The notes under the pieces were generated by a model. It was not told the DNA's origin and searched no databases. It was given only the letters and a program-made list of their open reading frames with translations. 64,000 nt of DNA, from contig NC_090131.1 of NCBI RefSeq assembly GCF_040581485.1, positions 16,759,501 to 16,823,500 on the forward strand, written 5' to 3'. Of the stretch, positions 9,861-24,139 are shown piece after piece. How positions within the stretch are numbered: position 1 is the first letter of the stretch; each line of letters begins with the position of its first letter. Made by a program: the position numbers and the translations under genes. The stretch comes from Linepithema humile (lineage: Eukaryota; Arthropoda; Insecta; Hymenoptera; Formicidae).

Positions 9861-10653
9861 CGCTTGCACGCGCGCGCAAGAGAGCTCCGTAAATGCGTGT
9901 ATTTGTACACAGCGTTCTGCCTCCTTTCCCGCTCTTTCTCTCTTTCTCTGTCTCTCTCTCTCTTTCTCTTATGCGTCTTCTACGTGCTCCGGTGCTCCCC
10001 GTCGATGCGTCTGTGTGTATTCGTGTCTTGGGTTACGACAGAGTAGGCCCGTTATCGGGGCCTGCTGATTGCCTTTGAACAAAGAGGGCCCTGCCTCACG
10101 GCGTGCGCCAGACGAGGAGCGCAATAGAGCGAGAGGAAAAGAGTAACACGAGGAGATTGTTCGTGATGAGGTGGTTAGACTGGTTCACGCATGTGTGTGC
10201 GTGCTGGAAACACGGTCCCCGCGGTGTGCGTCTTAAACTGCATGCGCTCGCGCGCGCAGTGAGGGGAGAGATCTCTCCGTTCTCTCTCCGTCTCGGTTCC
10301 TCCGTCGCTTCGCCTATTTTCTCGCTCCGACCATCGTTCCTCCTCCTTGCCCCCTTTTGCCCCTTCATTCCCCGTCTTTCTCTCTCTCCCGCGCTGTCCG
10401 TCTCTCCGCCACCCTCGCTCCTCGTCCCTCTCGCTGCTCGCCTGAACTTGTTCTTGGGCAGCGCGATGGTGCGCGCGGAGATTGAACGCACCGCTCCGCT
10501 CGGGCGGCGGGACGGCGAGTAGTGTTTGCGGTGCTAAATAGCAGCGCTCGTAGTAGGGGCAGGAAAAGGGTGAAAGTCTTGGAAAATCGTCGACTCTTTC
10601 TCCCGGGCGCGGTGTCCCTAAGAGAGGGAAAACAGGTGCGTGGCCGATAGGAG

Positions 10654-10702
<49 letters not shown>
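10654..10702. repeat. CT microsatellite
   Basis: About 24 CT units with one TTT interruption. It follows a CpG and pyrimidine-rich block at 10270-10440. Tracts of this kind bind GAGA factor in flies. Confidence 0.9.
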
Positions 10703-10705
<3 letters not shown>

Positions 10706-11427
10706 TAGGATAAAATTGAAATATAAAACGAGCGGGTACTGTTATAAGCGGCAGAGAGGAAACCGGCGATCTTTTCAGAGACGCAATTTATGATTATGCA
10801 ACGAGCGCCACGGTCCGTGCACTGCCTCCAAAGAATAATTTATTAATGCCCGCGCGTTCGGGACTCACGCCGTATTTCTAAGCTCGAAACAAATTTAATT
10901 CGCCCAGTTTTATTACATTTTTACGCGAGCAAACCACCGTGGCGAAGCTTTCATAATATCCTCCTGCGGTACGCCCGTCGTTGGAACTGCTTCGCGTACA
11001 ATCGACGACATGATGCAACGCACAGAGCGGCTTCAGCTGTTCGTAATGCGCGCTTTTGTTCCGCGATGTACTTACAATTTGACGTGAGGCCGTGTGGCAG
11101 GCCAAAGTGTGGAGAGCAAGAGAGAGAGAGAGAGGGAAGAGGGCCACGGTAATGCGTGTGCGTGTACATCGGTGCATACGCCCGTCGTGGTTACTTTTGA
11201 AGGTGTTAATACGTGTGGAGGCGGGTTTGCTGGCTCCGCTGCTGCCCTCCCCGCGCGCTTCTCCCTTCCTCTTCGTCTCCTTGTCTCGCTTCTTCGCTGG
11301 CACTGGTTTGTTTTGGTTCATCGAGTGCCATGCCACGTCGTGCGTGTGTTAGGACTGTTAAATGTGCGCCGCGATGCGTGCGACACTGGAGCGGAGAGGC
11401 GATCGTGTGTGCGTATGCGTGATAACA

Positions 11428-11453
11428 GCACGCACGCACGCACGCACGCACGC
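11428..11453. repeat. GCAC tetranucleotide repeat
   Basis: Six and a half tandem copies of GCAC. A short GA tract lies about 300 bp upstream at 11118-11134, and a CT tract lies at 11664-11684. Confidence 0.9.
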
Positions 11454-11739
11454 CGCGGATAATGTTAACAGCCGTTAGTAAGACGTACATGAGCCTCGTT
11501 CCCCGCTGAAAATTATTGTCTCGGGTGTCACGACACAGCGACGTCGTATGTGTCGCATCAGAAAAACGTATTTCGCCGGGCTCGGTGCAAATATTTCGAA
11601 GCGAAAGCGAAATAGATTAAACGCCATTAATTATTTATTTCTTGCAGCAGGCGGCCCCGCCGCGCTCTCTCTCTCTCTCTCTCTATTTGCTTTTGCTTCT
11701 GCACTCGCCTCACCGTACTTCCGCGTCGTATACGGCCGC

Positions 11740-14700
11740 TAGTATCGTATCTACTTAAGCTAACTTTATCGAGGGATTATCTGCTTTCGCAGAGCCTTCA
11801 GTAAATTACCGGGAGCAGCTACGATCCACTTGTTTCTTGTCTAGACTAACACCGGCGCGATAAAGACGGCCTCCGTCTCTATCAAGCCGGTGAGAGCTCG
11901 CGCCTCTCTTTGCACAACGCCCGCGCTTCCCTGAACTTGAACTCGTCCAAGGTGGCACTGGCGCAGTACGAATTCATCGTCCTTCTCTTCTCTTTTCTCT
12001 TTCTTTTTTTCTTTCTTTTCTTTACCCGTCCTTTCCCTCGGCGCACAATGCACACAATAGCACCCAGTCGATGCCACTGGCGGTTATGGATGAACGGTAG
12101 CGAACGAGAAACGACAGTCAGCAAGAAGAACCAAAAAAAGGGCAGGACAGAAAGGCGACCTGCGGTAAAATCGTCCAACAGAAATGCTCGACCAGCGTTG
12201 TCAGTGACGCAGTTACGGTCGCCGCATCGGGACGCGATTATGCTACTAATTTAAACTGTTTTTACCGAGCCCGATCGAGGCATCGGTTTGACGGAATAAA
12301 TCACAGTTCTTCTCGTTCCTCCGCCGATCATTTCCCGACATCGAAATGTATCCGATCGAATAATTTTGATTGACATTTCGAATTTTCACGCTCGCGAATT
12401 GCAGCGCGATTACAGCGATATTAATCCCGCATTCTGCAATGCGTAAAATTATGTCGAGATTGTATTTTAAATCGGATTATTAAACGTCAACAACAACTTC
12501 GCATGAGATAAAGCCTGATAGTGGTACAAATAAGCGTGTCTCGTAGACAAATGGGAATCCGGAAAATCTTGTTTCACTTCTGCTCGCGTCTTAGTCAGAA
12601 AAATATACTCATTTGACGGAAGGAATCTCGTATCTTTGCGATAAAGTCGCTCTTCTATCGACTCGGAAGACGATGCTAAAATCAGCGCGCGCCATAGCAA
12701 TCGGGTTCCTTGAACCGGACTGCGCCGCACTATAGGTAGCTGTCGCGGATGTTGCCGCTGCTGGTGCAATTCGGTTCCGTGAATCTCGAGACCAGTTTAA
12801 TCCGCGTCGAGTCCGTTCAATCTTCCCCGGCACTTCCTTGAACCGGGAGAATAAGTTGTCAGTAGCGCCTTCACGTCGCGGTGCTATCGCGCCGGCAAGT
12901 GGGTGTGTGCGTACATATATGAACAGCGAGTAGTCGTCCGTTTCTTCTTACAATCGCCATCGGCTACATCTTCTACTGCGACAGATGTTCTGCTTTTTTT
13001 CTGACCGCGATCGTGAAACGATTAGTATCGATTTACGAGCGATTTCGCCTCGAGCAAGCTCTACATCTAATTCTTTAGCGCGCGTTTTCAATAGGAAAAT
13101 TCAGTTTGATGAGAGAAAAGAACTTGTGCCAAATTTTTAAATATCTGAAATAATTATTGCATAATTACATACTTTTGTTGTTTTATAGCCACGTATCTCT
13201 TTCATTAAATTTTCAATTTATTCCAATGATTTTCAATTCTAAATAGTATTATATTACATTATATTAGCACCGTTTTTTGAAAAAAAAATTTATTTTAATA
13301 ATATTTATGATATAATTTTAATAAGAAAAAAAAATGGTAGAAAATTTAGAAGTATTTAACGATTATTATATAATTATGTGCATTTTTATTAATATGATTT
13401 TAAAGATATAGAAATATTTCTTTTATTAAAATTTTAATTTATTCTGTTAATTATAAGTGTATAAATATAAACATAAAATATTGTTTTGGTTACAACGTCA
13501 AATGTATAAAAATAGCAACATAATCTGCGGTGCAGTTCAGGTAATCGACAGATTCATAGAACCTTGCTTTGTGTCTTTGTCCCCGCATAGATAAATCTAC
13601 CTGAATCTCCAAAAGGATTCCATTGCAAAGGAACAGGTGTCAAGAGGCAGGAAGGGAGACGAGGCGAGGAAGGAGCAGGAGTGAAATGAAGAAAAAAGTG
13701 GCGGGAGGAGGAGCGCAGAGTCCGGCGGCACCCAACTCCCCCTCGTCTTATATTCTTCGAGCGCATCGAGAGCCGTCGCGCGCAGGCTTCTCTCAAGGAT
13801 AACGAGTAATCCTGGATAGTGGATCCGCTGATCTGAGGGAGCTCGCTCCCCTCTTCCCCGGGCTGCTCACCTCTTTTCCTCGTCCGGTCTCGATTTGCCG
13901 GGGCCCTAGAATCCTTCCCGAGTACCGTAATTACTTGGATTTTGATCCGTAGCTTGGCGTAGAGATATCCTCGAGGCGAAGGCACGGGTGAACCGAATCG
14001 GAGAAGGTCAGAATTTTGGAGTTTATTGCTGAGAAAGTGGGCAACACGGTATCGTTTGTAAGTTTCACGTTCGGGTCATCCCTTAGAAATCGACCTTCTA
14101 CCTTCGTTTCTCTTTGCGCTCTCTCGTCGCTTTTTTATCTCTTCGCCCTTAGAACGTGACTGGACGAGAGATTGGGGTTTTGTTTTGACAAATCTTCGAG
14201 TACGTGTGTGTCGAATCCTCTTCTCGGTGGAGACCCTCGTTTCTCAGCTTCTCTATGTGGTGACCCCGGCGTTGTACATGTGTTCGTGCAGAGTCCTCCG
14301 TCCTCTTCTCCTGGCTATCGAACTGACGTGTCTGCGCGCTGGACGCGGGGAGGGCAGGCAGGGGGCACTTTAACTTGCTCGTCGTTTTGTCGAGGTCCCC
14401 ACCAACCTATCCGATGTAAACACGAGTGGCTGATAGCCGCGGGGCCCTGCGAGCGGGGTGAGGGGCGGAAGAGGGCCCGCGAAAGAGAAATAACTAGCGC
14501 GAGGCGTGAGTAAGAACGAGAAAGCCGTTCTGGGTCCGAGCACCGCCGAGCCGAAGCGAACCAGACCGAGTCGAGATACAAACGAAACGAGCAAAGGGAG
14601 AAAAAAGTGAAACACGAGGGAGGCAAAGTGCAGCTGAGCCCCAATGGCGTAGCTACTCCGTAACTTCATCCGATCTCGGCTTTAGGCGACGCAGAAATAT

Positions 14701-14800
14701 TCTCTTTCGATGCACTGCGCATTTCCTGACGTATATTTTTAACGGGCACTCGAGTGTAAACTTAATTGGTTAGGACGTTATATAAGTTAATTAATATAAC
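11740..14800. other. spacer with AT-rich core
   Basis: CpG-bearing sequence frames a strongly AT-rich core at about 13080-13520 that has poly(A) and poly(T) runs and no usable frame. The frames at 11841-12254 follow a T/C-rich run and are compositional. 13620-14640 becomes GC- and GA-rich, and its frames on opposite strands are mutual shadows. I support no gene here. Confidence 0.4.
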
Positions 14801-14803
14801 AAT

Positions 14804-14862
<59 letters not shown>
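14804..14862. repeat. CT microsatellite
   Basis: A 59-bp CT tract with two TTT interruptions inside AT-rich sequence. Confidence 0.9.
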
Positions 14863-14866
<4 letters not shown>

Positions 14867-14869
14867 TCA

Positions 14870-16310
14870 CTAATTTTAAATATTGATAAATATATTGCAA
14901 ACAAAAATATATTTTTATTTTTATAGGCAGTAAATATTATCTTTTTTATTATCAACGTCGTTGATCTATTTTGCATAGACGGCATTATATTTTATTTTTA
15001 AACTGAATACTGTTTACGTTCGATTGTTCCGTGAACCTTCTCGTTATCGGTTGAAATAATGGATGTAGGCCATCCATTGTCGCTGAGGGTAGTCCGTGAT
15101 TTTCCGGCATAAGAAAGTGAAAAAACATGCAGACGCCTAAGCTAACCCCGTAGAAACGTAGAGGGCTGATGCTTTTTTTAAGGTTGAATAATGTGGAGTC
15201 GATCTATTGTGCTTTGTGTTCAAGTCAGTTTTCAATAGAGGCCTAGGCCGGACAAGGGCCTTAGGGCCCAACGGTGCTCGTTGAATTGGGTCACAGTGCG
15301 ACGAAGTGCTTGATTGTATTTTTTGTCCGTCCATTCTCCCTTCTATTTCTCTCGGTTACCAGAACCCTGGCCTTCCACTTGTTCGTTTCCTCTCTCCCTC
15401 TCACTCTCTTTCGTCGCTATATCGCCGTCGCATCTCCTAGGATGCGTCGAGAATAATTTTTTTCCGACTCGACGGGCGTAGAAGAGCGACGCAAGCAAAG
15501 GGCCGACGCGGGTGGGGGATGGGCGTCATTATGAAAATGATACTGTACCTGTAGCCGAGAGGACAGACCGCAGACCATGGTAATTACGCGTAATGAAACG
15601 CCCGGGTCCACCATGGACGAGAGAGGCGGCGAAGGGCAATTTGCGACGTTTATATCTCCACGCCGTGGACCTGAAAACCGGGTAAACTGCGACGCGATAT
15701 CGCGTGTAAATAAGTCGTAAAAATTGGCGCGCCCTTCTTCCATGCGGACGATTACATGTGAAGTTCTCGATGGCAGAAGATAAAAGGAAAACTCGTTGTC
15801 GCAAAACAAACTCTTAAAATTTCCTGTTGAAACGGAGATATTTATTTTGCCTTCAGACACATTATATCTTTTATGTTACACAGTTTAATAATTGCAGAAA
15901 AATACCGTTCACATAATTTATTTGGAAAGTATTTCGAGCGGATAAAATGTCACATTAGAATGTAGCATGTTTCAATAATTAATTGAATTAATCGAAATAA
16001 CCAAATTTAATCGCTGTATACGATATCGCGTTTTAAGACGCATCACGCCAGCCATTATTCACACAGCGACAGATATGACATCTTTTAACATCTATCTTTC
16101 GATTTACCTTTCATTCTCCGCTACCTAGAATGTCGTACATGTGCACGGTCCACATCTGAAATTCTCCAACACGTGTCCCACCCGCAGTCACACAATGTTT
16201 AGCCTTTTGTTTGACGTGAATCACCTACCATGTGACGCTCAGCGCGTAGCGCCGGCGTGTGCGTAAAGTACTCGCGTAAGTCGGCTGTATGTGGATGTTC
16301 AACAGGTACG
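14870..16310. other. spacer, nothing recognised
   Basis: AT-rich to about 15050, then mixed CpG-containing sequence. Overlapping minus-strand frames at 15417-15860 have no supporting splice or start signal that I can see. Confidence 0.35.
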
Positions 16311-16317
16311 TGGGGTC

Positions 16318-16339
16318 CTCTTTCTCTCTCCTCTCTCTC

Positions 16340-16377
<38 letters not shown>
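16318..16377. repeat. CT microsatellite
   Basis: A 60-bp pyrimidine tract, mostly CT units with CCT interruptions in its first half, ending in CACACA. Confidence 0.9.
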
Positions 16378-16383
<6 letters not shown>

Positions 16384-16629
16384 TCTGTTCTCTATACGGA
16401 AATGCCGCGTTACACCACGTACGAGCGGCTCCACGCATGATGAAGGGCTTCCAGTATTGTCTCCCACCCCGTATGACTCACTAGAGGCGAACCATAAAAT
16501 AGTCATAGAAGTGAGTTATGCCGTGACCCTCGAGCGCGGCATGACAAACTCACGTACCGCGCGACTTCTGGACGCACTACCTGTATTGACGTTTTGGTGC
16601 CAAACGCGGGCAATCTAACGTTTATGAAC

Positions 16630-19600
16630 AATCTCGCGCGAGCGGCGATGCGAAGCGACGACCGGCAGCGATGGCCTCTCGTTAATTAAATCCACATTTT
16701 CCCCGTCGAGTTATTGACTCTGCGGATGAGTAGTTATTAAACGCTAATCGATACAGCCTATTGATTATGTTTGACATTCCGCGAGTGGTTTAGAGAAACG
16801 TAAATACACTTCTTATTGGAACGCTAGCTATTTACACGTACCGTTTTATTAACTTGTTACTCACGTCTTTTTTTCTTACAATCACATTTGTAAATTTACG
16901 TAACGTATTAACTCACGATATCTTGTTTGTATTCTTTCAATATCAATGATATCGATGATAGCGTTTAAAAAATTAGGAATATAGAATGAAGATAAGATAA
17001 GAGAAGTGATAATGCGAAATTACATCTCGATAATGAGTTAAATTCTTTGGAATGTTTACAAATTACGTAACCGTAATATCCTTTCTATCCTACTTTCTAA
17101 TCATTAGATATGGTATTGATATTTACAACGAAAGTTTCACAGAGATAAGGCGAGATAATATTTCGCAGCCCACTATGTGCGGATCTAATTATAAGTTCAT
17201 TTGTTGCTACTTGTTTAGCGGTCGATCTCACTTCGCTACACAATGGACAAACGCTTTTTCCGATTTCACGATAGCGCTATTAACGCGGTTTTTACCGCTG
17301 AAACTTATTCAATTCTCTTCGGTTCAAACGCCCGCTCCCTTCGGAGATAATGATCCACGATAGCGCGCATTGCAAGTTGGATGATATAGATCGATAGAGT
17401 TTAGAAAGAAACCATGAAAGGGTTAGCTACTGTATGCAACCAGATGTCAGTCAGCACGGCCGACGAATACGTCGACAGAGATTGAAAGCGACAGCGAGAT
17501 AAGTAGAGGTAGAGAATAGATGCTTAATCGTGAATAACAAGCGGATTGACTACCTACCTGAGCAATCGTTTTCAAATGGACTCGACGGATCTACGAACGA
17601 TTTACTCGAACACGTCGCGGAAAAATAACACGTATTTACGAAAAACGACAATCGCTAAATTCAAGAGAAATATTGACGCGAGGAATATTGATCAGTGAGC
17701 AAGTAAATTGCAATGGGTTTATAATTTTCTTAATGATATTAATATCACGCTGTGAGCATTCATATCTTTTTAATACGCCACTTATCGTATGCGTATCGAG
17801 ATTCATATCTCATTTGAAAATTTATCTACATAAATATATCTTGGGGAATTATGTTAATTTCGTCATATAATTATATGCCGTTTAATTTCTACGAGCCACT
17901 GCTATACGCGACAGTGATATAAAAAAAAAAAAAAGATATACATATACAACGTACACGCGACAGTCTATCATTCTTCAACTGTTGAAAGCTCAGCTCGTGC
18001 AGAGCTCTAGTATTTCCAGCTGCCGTAGAAAACGAAATCGTTAGCGAAGTCATTTCTTCGCTCTCGTTGCTCCCGACACATGGCTAACAGTGACCCAGAT
18101 CTAAAGTGGCTGATAATTACGGCGAGTTGTCAGCGAGTAACAGAAGTAAATCTAAGCGTCTACTGGACGACGAGGGATCGTTCTCGAGTGGTCGGTATGG
18201 ACGGCGGGTCATCGCGCGGCGGATGAACGAGCTGGAAACGAGAGAGAAAAAGTGGCGAGACGCGAGGAGACGAGAGAGAGGGCGAGGGAGTGCAGTCTAA
18301 ATCGAGAATAGAGACGCGCACATCATCCAGTGTGTCCACGCATGCATGTTTGAGATTAGCCCGGTCGTCCTAAGTAAGCACTTTCAAACTTTGAATAGTA
18401 CAAAACGATGTCGTGTCCTAAAACATAAACCGGATCGAACGAGAAAAAGCAGGGCTGAAGAGAGGGAAAACAATGAAAGAACGGCATCTAAACAATTATT
18501 TATATATTTATCTCCTTTTGCGTGTTTCTTTCTTTTTTATCTCTGATACGATTTAGTTCCGAATGAGTATTTTAAAAACTGTTTTTTCTACGCTTTTTTA
18601 ATGCTCTTCTGCTGCATTTCGTCGTTTACATAGGAACCTAATCTTTTGACATAGCTGAGTTTTTAATGCGTTGATTAAATATACTAATACTTTGTTTAAC
18701 ATTTCAAATGATAAAGAATGGTTATCATGAAACAAGAGCGACATAAAAAGATATAAGAGCATCATAAAACAACTCATATTATATGTGAAACATATATTCC
18801 TCCTTTTCTTTTTTTCTCTTTATCAAAACTTTATTTAAAAACTCTGCCTTTTCTATCTGCTTTTAGATTATCTCTCACTTTTTTTCCTTTATTCTTTTAG
18901 CATGTTGTAAAACACTTTATTACATATGTAGTTCCGGAATGATTCATATTATTTACGGAAAGCATGACGTCTCTCTTTTCTCTCGTATCTCCTATTACGC
19001 ACTCTCTCTTCTTTTTCCCTTTCTCCTCGTATATGCTTTCTCCGTTCCTCTATCGACGAATGACATAATTACGTAGCGCTCCAAGGCTACACCTGTGAGT
19101 CACTCGTCTTCACTTTCTTTTGTTCTCATTATCATGCGGATAACGTTTAATAACTCGATCAGCGCGCACTCATCTTGTGTATAGTGAAATAATTATCTAC
19201 CTTTTACGTTTACACATTATCATAAAGATACTACAAAAGCGGTCACGCGGGAAAAAATTTTATCAGTGCAATTATCTATTAAAATATGTATATTAAAAGA
19301 TAAAAATTAGAAAACAAGAACACAATATAAATTGTGTATTAGAGATTCATTCTGTTTTTGAAGGGCAAAACAAAGATGCATAAAAAAGCATGATTTGCGC
19401 GAATTCAATTCTTCGCATTTTATGTAGAATAGATATTTCAACACTATTGACATCGAGAATCTTTACAACAGTATTCTTCGGGTAGAAGCACACACGAAGA
19501 ACCTGCTTTTTAATTGCACGCGTCACTTGACACCGTTTCACCAACAACCGTCGCTGTTCGGCCATAGTGGGCGACGATCCTCGCAACTGCGTATACGTGC

Positions 19601-22600
19601 GAACACGTTCGTGTAATGGTGACGGAGTAGACGAACCCGATCTCTCCTGTCTTCACCGCGGTTACCGTCTTTACAATAGGGTGTTTTACCCGCCCTCCCG
19701 CCCCGGTAGCTTCTTATTTTCATAGAACGGCAAAGGTGTAGCTTAACACCGAAATCTGCATATCAATGGCTCCCCTACTAAGTTCGCAGGTGTACTACCC
19801 CATTCACGACAAAAGAACAAACCTTTTGGGACAAGTGTGTTACGGAGCGCTGCGGAGAAACGGTTACACCACCGATTTTTGTTCCCTGCACTTTTTCCAT
19901 CTCGTCCCGCCACGCTCGCCGTCCCCCTTCGCCTTTCGGGTTACGTTCAGGGACCAGAGCGAGAGAAGGAAGGTTCGCATTATCGAGGGGTCGAGGGTAG
20001 CCGTGTGCAGAGTGTATGGGAATCTCACAGGTGTATGGTTTTCTAAGAGAGAGCTTCGCTCCCGCAGGCGAACGCTCGTTCGTTACGTACGGGGGTGCGC
20101 GCGAGGTACAGGGGGGGGGGGTAGAGAGAGGTGGGGTCATGACTGTGATGGCGATATTAAAACACAATATCCTATATGGGACGGGAATACGTCGCGACGT
20201 ATGGGGATGGCGTAGGAACTACGGCGATGGGAGGTGATGACACCGCTCGAATGCACGTGCATGGGAATTCGATACCCTTCGCTTGAAAGACGGGGAGCGG
20301 GAGAGACAGATCAGACGGGTCAAGAGTACTGCCATAAACTTCCACGAGTTGAGGATTGAAGCCTTTTATAGAGACCTTGGAAATTTCAATCGTTCCTATA
20401 ATCCCTCATCCATCGATACGTCATCGTGTCGAAAGGTTACCCATCGTAGTGCCTGCGCGTAGAGAGGCAGAACGGAATATATGCGTCATAACGTGATGTC
20501 AGGAAATGCGATGCTTTTTTTTTTTTGTGTGTGTATAGGCGTTAGTCAGTATGTATCTAATACATGATTATACATATCGCATATGTTGGTGAATCTTTTC
20601 GTAACAGAAATTTACAAAAATGTAAAAAGCAGCCTGTTAATGGCGTCATTAATCAGATCCGGTAAATGGCTCTGCCAATGATACAATCGCTATAAAACGG
20701 TAGTCGTAAACGCTCGTACCGTCAACCATGAAAGGGTTAATGTTTGAATTCAATGACACGAAAGATGTTTAAAGAAGCTGTTCGTTAAAAGAACGTTGAA
20801 CCTTCGAAAAAGTGCAGGACAACTGCGTCGAAATTGTCACTTTAAAGTGTCACGTGTTCGTCGAAATCTATACGTTGTTTACATTGCTTATCAAGCTGTC
20901 ACGTCGGGAGGATTACAAACTACGACGCCGATACTTTTAGTCTTATCAAATACGCTCTGTTCTCTAGTCGTTAGAATATCTGTGAATGTATTATAAAGTG
21001 AAGATTTTTAATCAGAACTTATTTTGTAAATCTATCTTTTTCTTAAACAAAAACGTTTCAATCAATTTTAATAAAATATTATTAAATTGAATAATGAAAA
21101 ATATTATCTTAAAAATTAAAAAAATTTAGTTTATTTTGAGTGGCATGGATATTTTTTTATTATATTCATATAGTCAGTAGATATAATAAATCTTGTTCAA
21201 AATCTTACAAAGATTTTATACTACTTTTTCCAGAAAAATTTCTATTATTTCTATTGTTGCTTGACAACTTAGATATTTTTTAACCTTGTTTCTAATTGCA
21301 CTTTGTTTTATATTTATTGAGATAAACTTGTATTGAGCACACGATTTTCTTCAATCATACAGTTTTAAGACTTCGTCGAATGCGCACGTTTATTTCTTTC
21401 AATGGCTTTCTTTCTCTGGGTTGAATTAAATAAAGAAAAAAAGGCGATCTTCCAACAGATACGCCTCGTTCCTCGCAAAATGCGATAGCAACGTTTTCCG
21501 TTGTAAATTTCCCCAAAGCGCGAGTAGGACGTAAATCGATCAGACACTGCCTTTGGCTTGCTGTGGATGAGGTTTTATTCCTTTTTGGGGCCTCCATATA
21601 AGAAGGAATCGAGGGGCCTGATGAGTCACGGACGGTGCCCCGCAGCGAGAAGGCCCAGTGATTCTCAAGTTGTTTATTGCACACTTTTCGCATTCAAAAT
21701 ATTATTCTCTTCCGTTATTTTATTGACAACAGTAAATTTAGATACATAATTGACATAGCTCTGCCTAAAGTAAGATGTGTATTTTTACTTTTAAACTGAT
21801 GGCTAATTTTGAAAAGCGACGACACACAATTAAAGTTTTTTAAAGTTTCTAAAATTTAATCTGAACCTGTGATGCAGTTATAAATTTATACGAAAAAAAT
21901 GTGAAAGGCATAAATTAATGTAACTTTTTAAAAATATAGTGTCATATATTTATCTTTTAAAATTAATGTAAATATGTCGTGCAGCTGAAGTTGAAAATAA
22001 TTATTTTCTCTTTATTGTTTATGTGAAAATTGTCACTGGCCGAGGTAACCGGTACGGATTTGCCTGGCGTGTATGGCGATGCAAAAAGAACGAGACTTGA
22101 GAACCCCCCGACGATAGTCAGGGCTTTGGGTAGGTACGTTAGGAACACGTGCAGTCTCGGGTCCAGGTCCCCCCGTAAACGTGTTCAGATGCTTGAACGA
22201 ATGTGTGAGTTGAGATATAGAAGCCTTTTCCCCTCCCGATCTCTCTCGCTCTTCCCGTCAGCCGTGCCTCCTCTCCCTCCCAGCGTCCCTATACTCTGTA
22301 CCCTAAGTTATATCCGAGAGGGGAGATTTGTATTTGTGCATCGGACGTATTGTTTGTGTAGGTTTGCTCCCCTGGCAGGTTAGCCACCTGTTGACTAACC
22401 TGAGCCTGAACCCTAGGTCTGCCCACGTAAACCTCTCCGACGATGATCTTTTTATTCCCCCTCTCCTGTCGTCGTGCATCCCGATCAATCCTAATCTTTA
22501 CTTTGTCCCTGAGAAGTTATGGATCTTTAACTTGAATAACATGGAACTGCGTATTTTCGAAGTTCATCGATCCACTTTTTCCTTGTCCATTTTTTTCACA

Positions 22601-23190
22601 ACACACCAGGGAGCTAAGAGAGATTCTAAGAACATTCATAAGTTGTGCGAATTTTGGCAAACCCTTGTCAACTGTGGGTAAGAATCGTCATAGAGAATAC
22701 TTCAAGTTCAAATAAATCTTTTTTTCTCAACATTCGAGCTCGTTCTCTTCCCAGGGAGTTGACCTGTTTCTCAATGTTACCATTGTCGAAATATGATATT
22801 TCAAATATCCCTTGTCATCACACGCATTAAATTTTACGCATTGTGTCTCCTGAAAAATGGTTGTTTAAGTGCATCAAAAGACAGCAATTTCTTCTGAAAT
22901 GATGTTCCTTTAAAATTATATTGTTTAAAATTAACCTGAAATGTAGAAGTTTTCGATTTTTGATTCAAATGCAATGCGGAAAATCCTTGCAGAACATATT
23001 TATGAATCCGTTTAAGATATCAGGGCGATTTATTCCGTCTATTATTGTAAAACGAGCGTTGCGGAGCAATTTATATCAGTAGGAAGCCATGAATGCAAAT
23101 CAGTTGTCCTCGTTGCGGTCTGTGATCGAAGCGAGGTGCGAGCGCGATTTGTCTTGGACGCGGAGAGGCGAAAAATACCGCGTTAATCGC
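16630..23190. other. long spacer, mostly AT-rich
   Basis: Predominantly AT-rich with CpG islets near 18000-18300, 19550-20350 and 22030-22300. It contains an 11-G run at 20111-20121 and T-rich pyrimidine runs at 18790-18900. Frames at 22030-22383 and 19766-20215 are open for more than 110 codons but turn Arg/Ser/Pro-rich and lack start or splice support. A short ATG frame at 18079 (MANSDPDLKWLIITAS) has no donor. Confidence 0.35.
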
Positions 23191-23199
23191 GAATGTATG

Positions 23200-23234
23200 T
23201 ATATAAAGCGGTAGCCTGAAGCGCGACCTCAGTC
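23200..23234 (+). promoter_or_regulatory. TATA plus initiator core promoter
   Basis: TATATAAAG begins at 23200, and TCAGTC, an exact match to the arthropod initiator TCAKTY, places its +1 A at 23231. The 31-bp TATA-to-start spacing is what Pol II promoters use. No DPE match is seen at +28. The first downstream ATG (23280) opens only a few codons, so the transcript would begin with untranslated sequence or be noncoding. Confidence 0.45.
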
Positions 23235-23902
23235 CGTTCGAGCAGGACGAAACGACGTTTTTACGAGGTTTTAATTGCGATGCAATTAAGACGGTAGTCA
23301 ATCTCGCGCGATCTGATCTCCTAATACAATCTCCCTCAACTTCGAAATGTCGGCCGCATTAATCTCGCTCTCGCCTGTCCTTCGGGACTTTTAATCAAAC
23401 CGTATTTCCTCAGTCTTCTCTTATCTCGTACAAACCTGTTTGCCGACCAAGTTGACATGAAAGCCGTGTTGCGAGTGATGGATAGCAGTGCGTCTCATTT
23501 TTATTTATACAACAACGCGTCAAGTAATCCGTAAATTTAATTCCACCACTTGTAGGGTTATATTGTCTTATTAAACTCGTAAACGAGAAATGTCACTCTA
23601 TCACAGAAAAGAAATTTCTAATTATTATTTCTTTTTGAATAATCTTTATTTGACCTAATTAATCGTAATTGCGCGTCATTTAAAGACATTTAATATCAGG
23701 TGTTTATATCGGATATTAGATATTACGTCAAATGCCTCGAAGTAAAGCGTATCCATGCTACTTGGTCGTTTTATTTCTCGATTAACATTTCAAGGAAGCG
23801 ATTAATGCAAATACGCGTGACTGTCGAAGACCCACAGTCGCAGAAGGCGCTGAACGTGATTTGTTTTGAGGCGAGAGGGAAAAGAGGATGCTGATTGGCG
23901 CG

Positions 23903-23939
23903 TATATAAAGCAGCGTGAATTCTTAGTTGCAACCTTAA
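23903..23939 (+). promoter_or_regulatory. second TATATAAAG core promoter candidate
   Basis: TATATAAAGC recurs exactly 703 bp downstream of the first promoter. A weaker initiator, TTAGTT, puts its A at 23936, 33 bp away. An inverted CCAAT (ATTGG) lies just upstream at about 23894. It could be an alternative or duplicated promoter. Confidence 0.3.
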
Positions 23940-24139
23940 ATCTACGACGATGTAATCTCGACAACGAAGATATTCATGTCGGAATGAGATTTCCATCCGG
24001 AATTGCCGTTGGCCCGGTTCCAGCTGAACCTACGAGGCGCCCGGCTGCACGGCGATCCTTCCAACAATCCTGCAAATCGATTCAAACATATTCAAAGCTA
24101 TTCTCCGATATATACGCGGATACTGTCACCACTACTATA

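Noticed and set aside
11076..11321. 82-codon minus-strand ATG frame ending at ATT|GTAAGT
   Set aside because: The donor is good, but the peptide is Lys/Arg/Gly-rich, with a Leu-Ser run made by a GA microsatellite.
17410..20739. Shared 16-mer AACCATGAAAGGGTTA at 17410 and 20724
   Set aside because: One exact 16-mer pair in 64 kb is close to chance expectation, and similarity does not extend beyond it.
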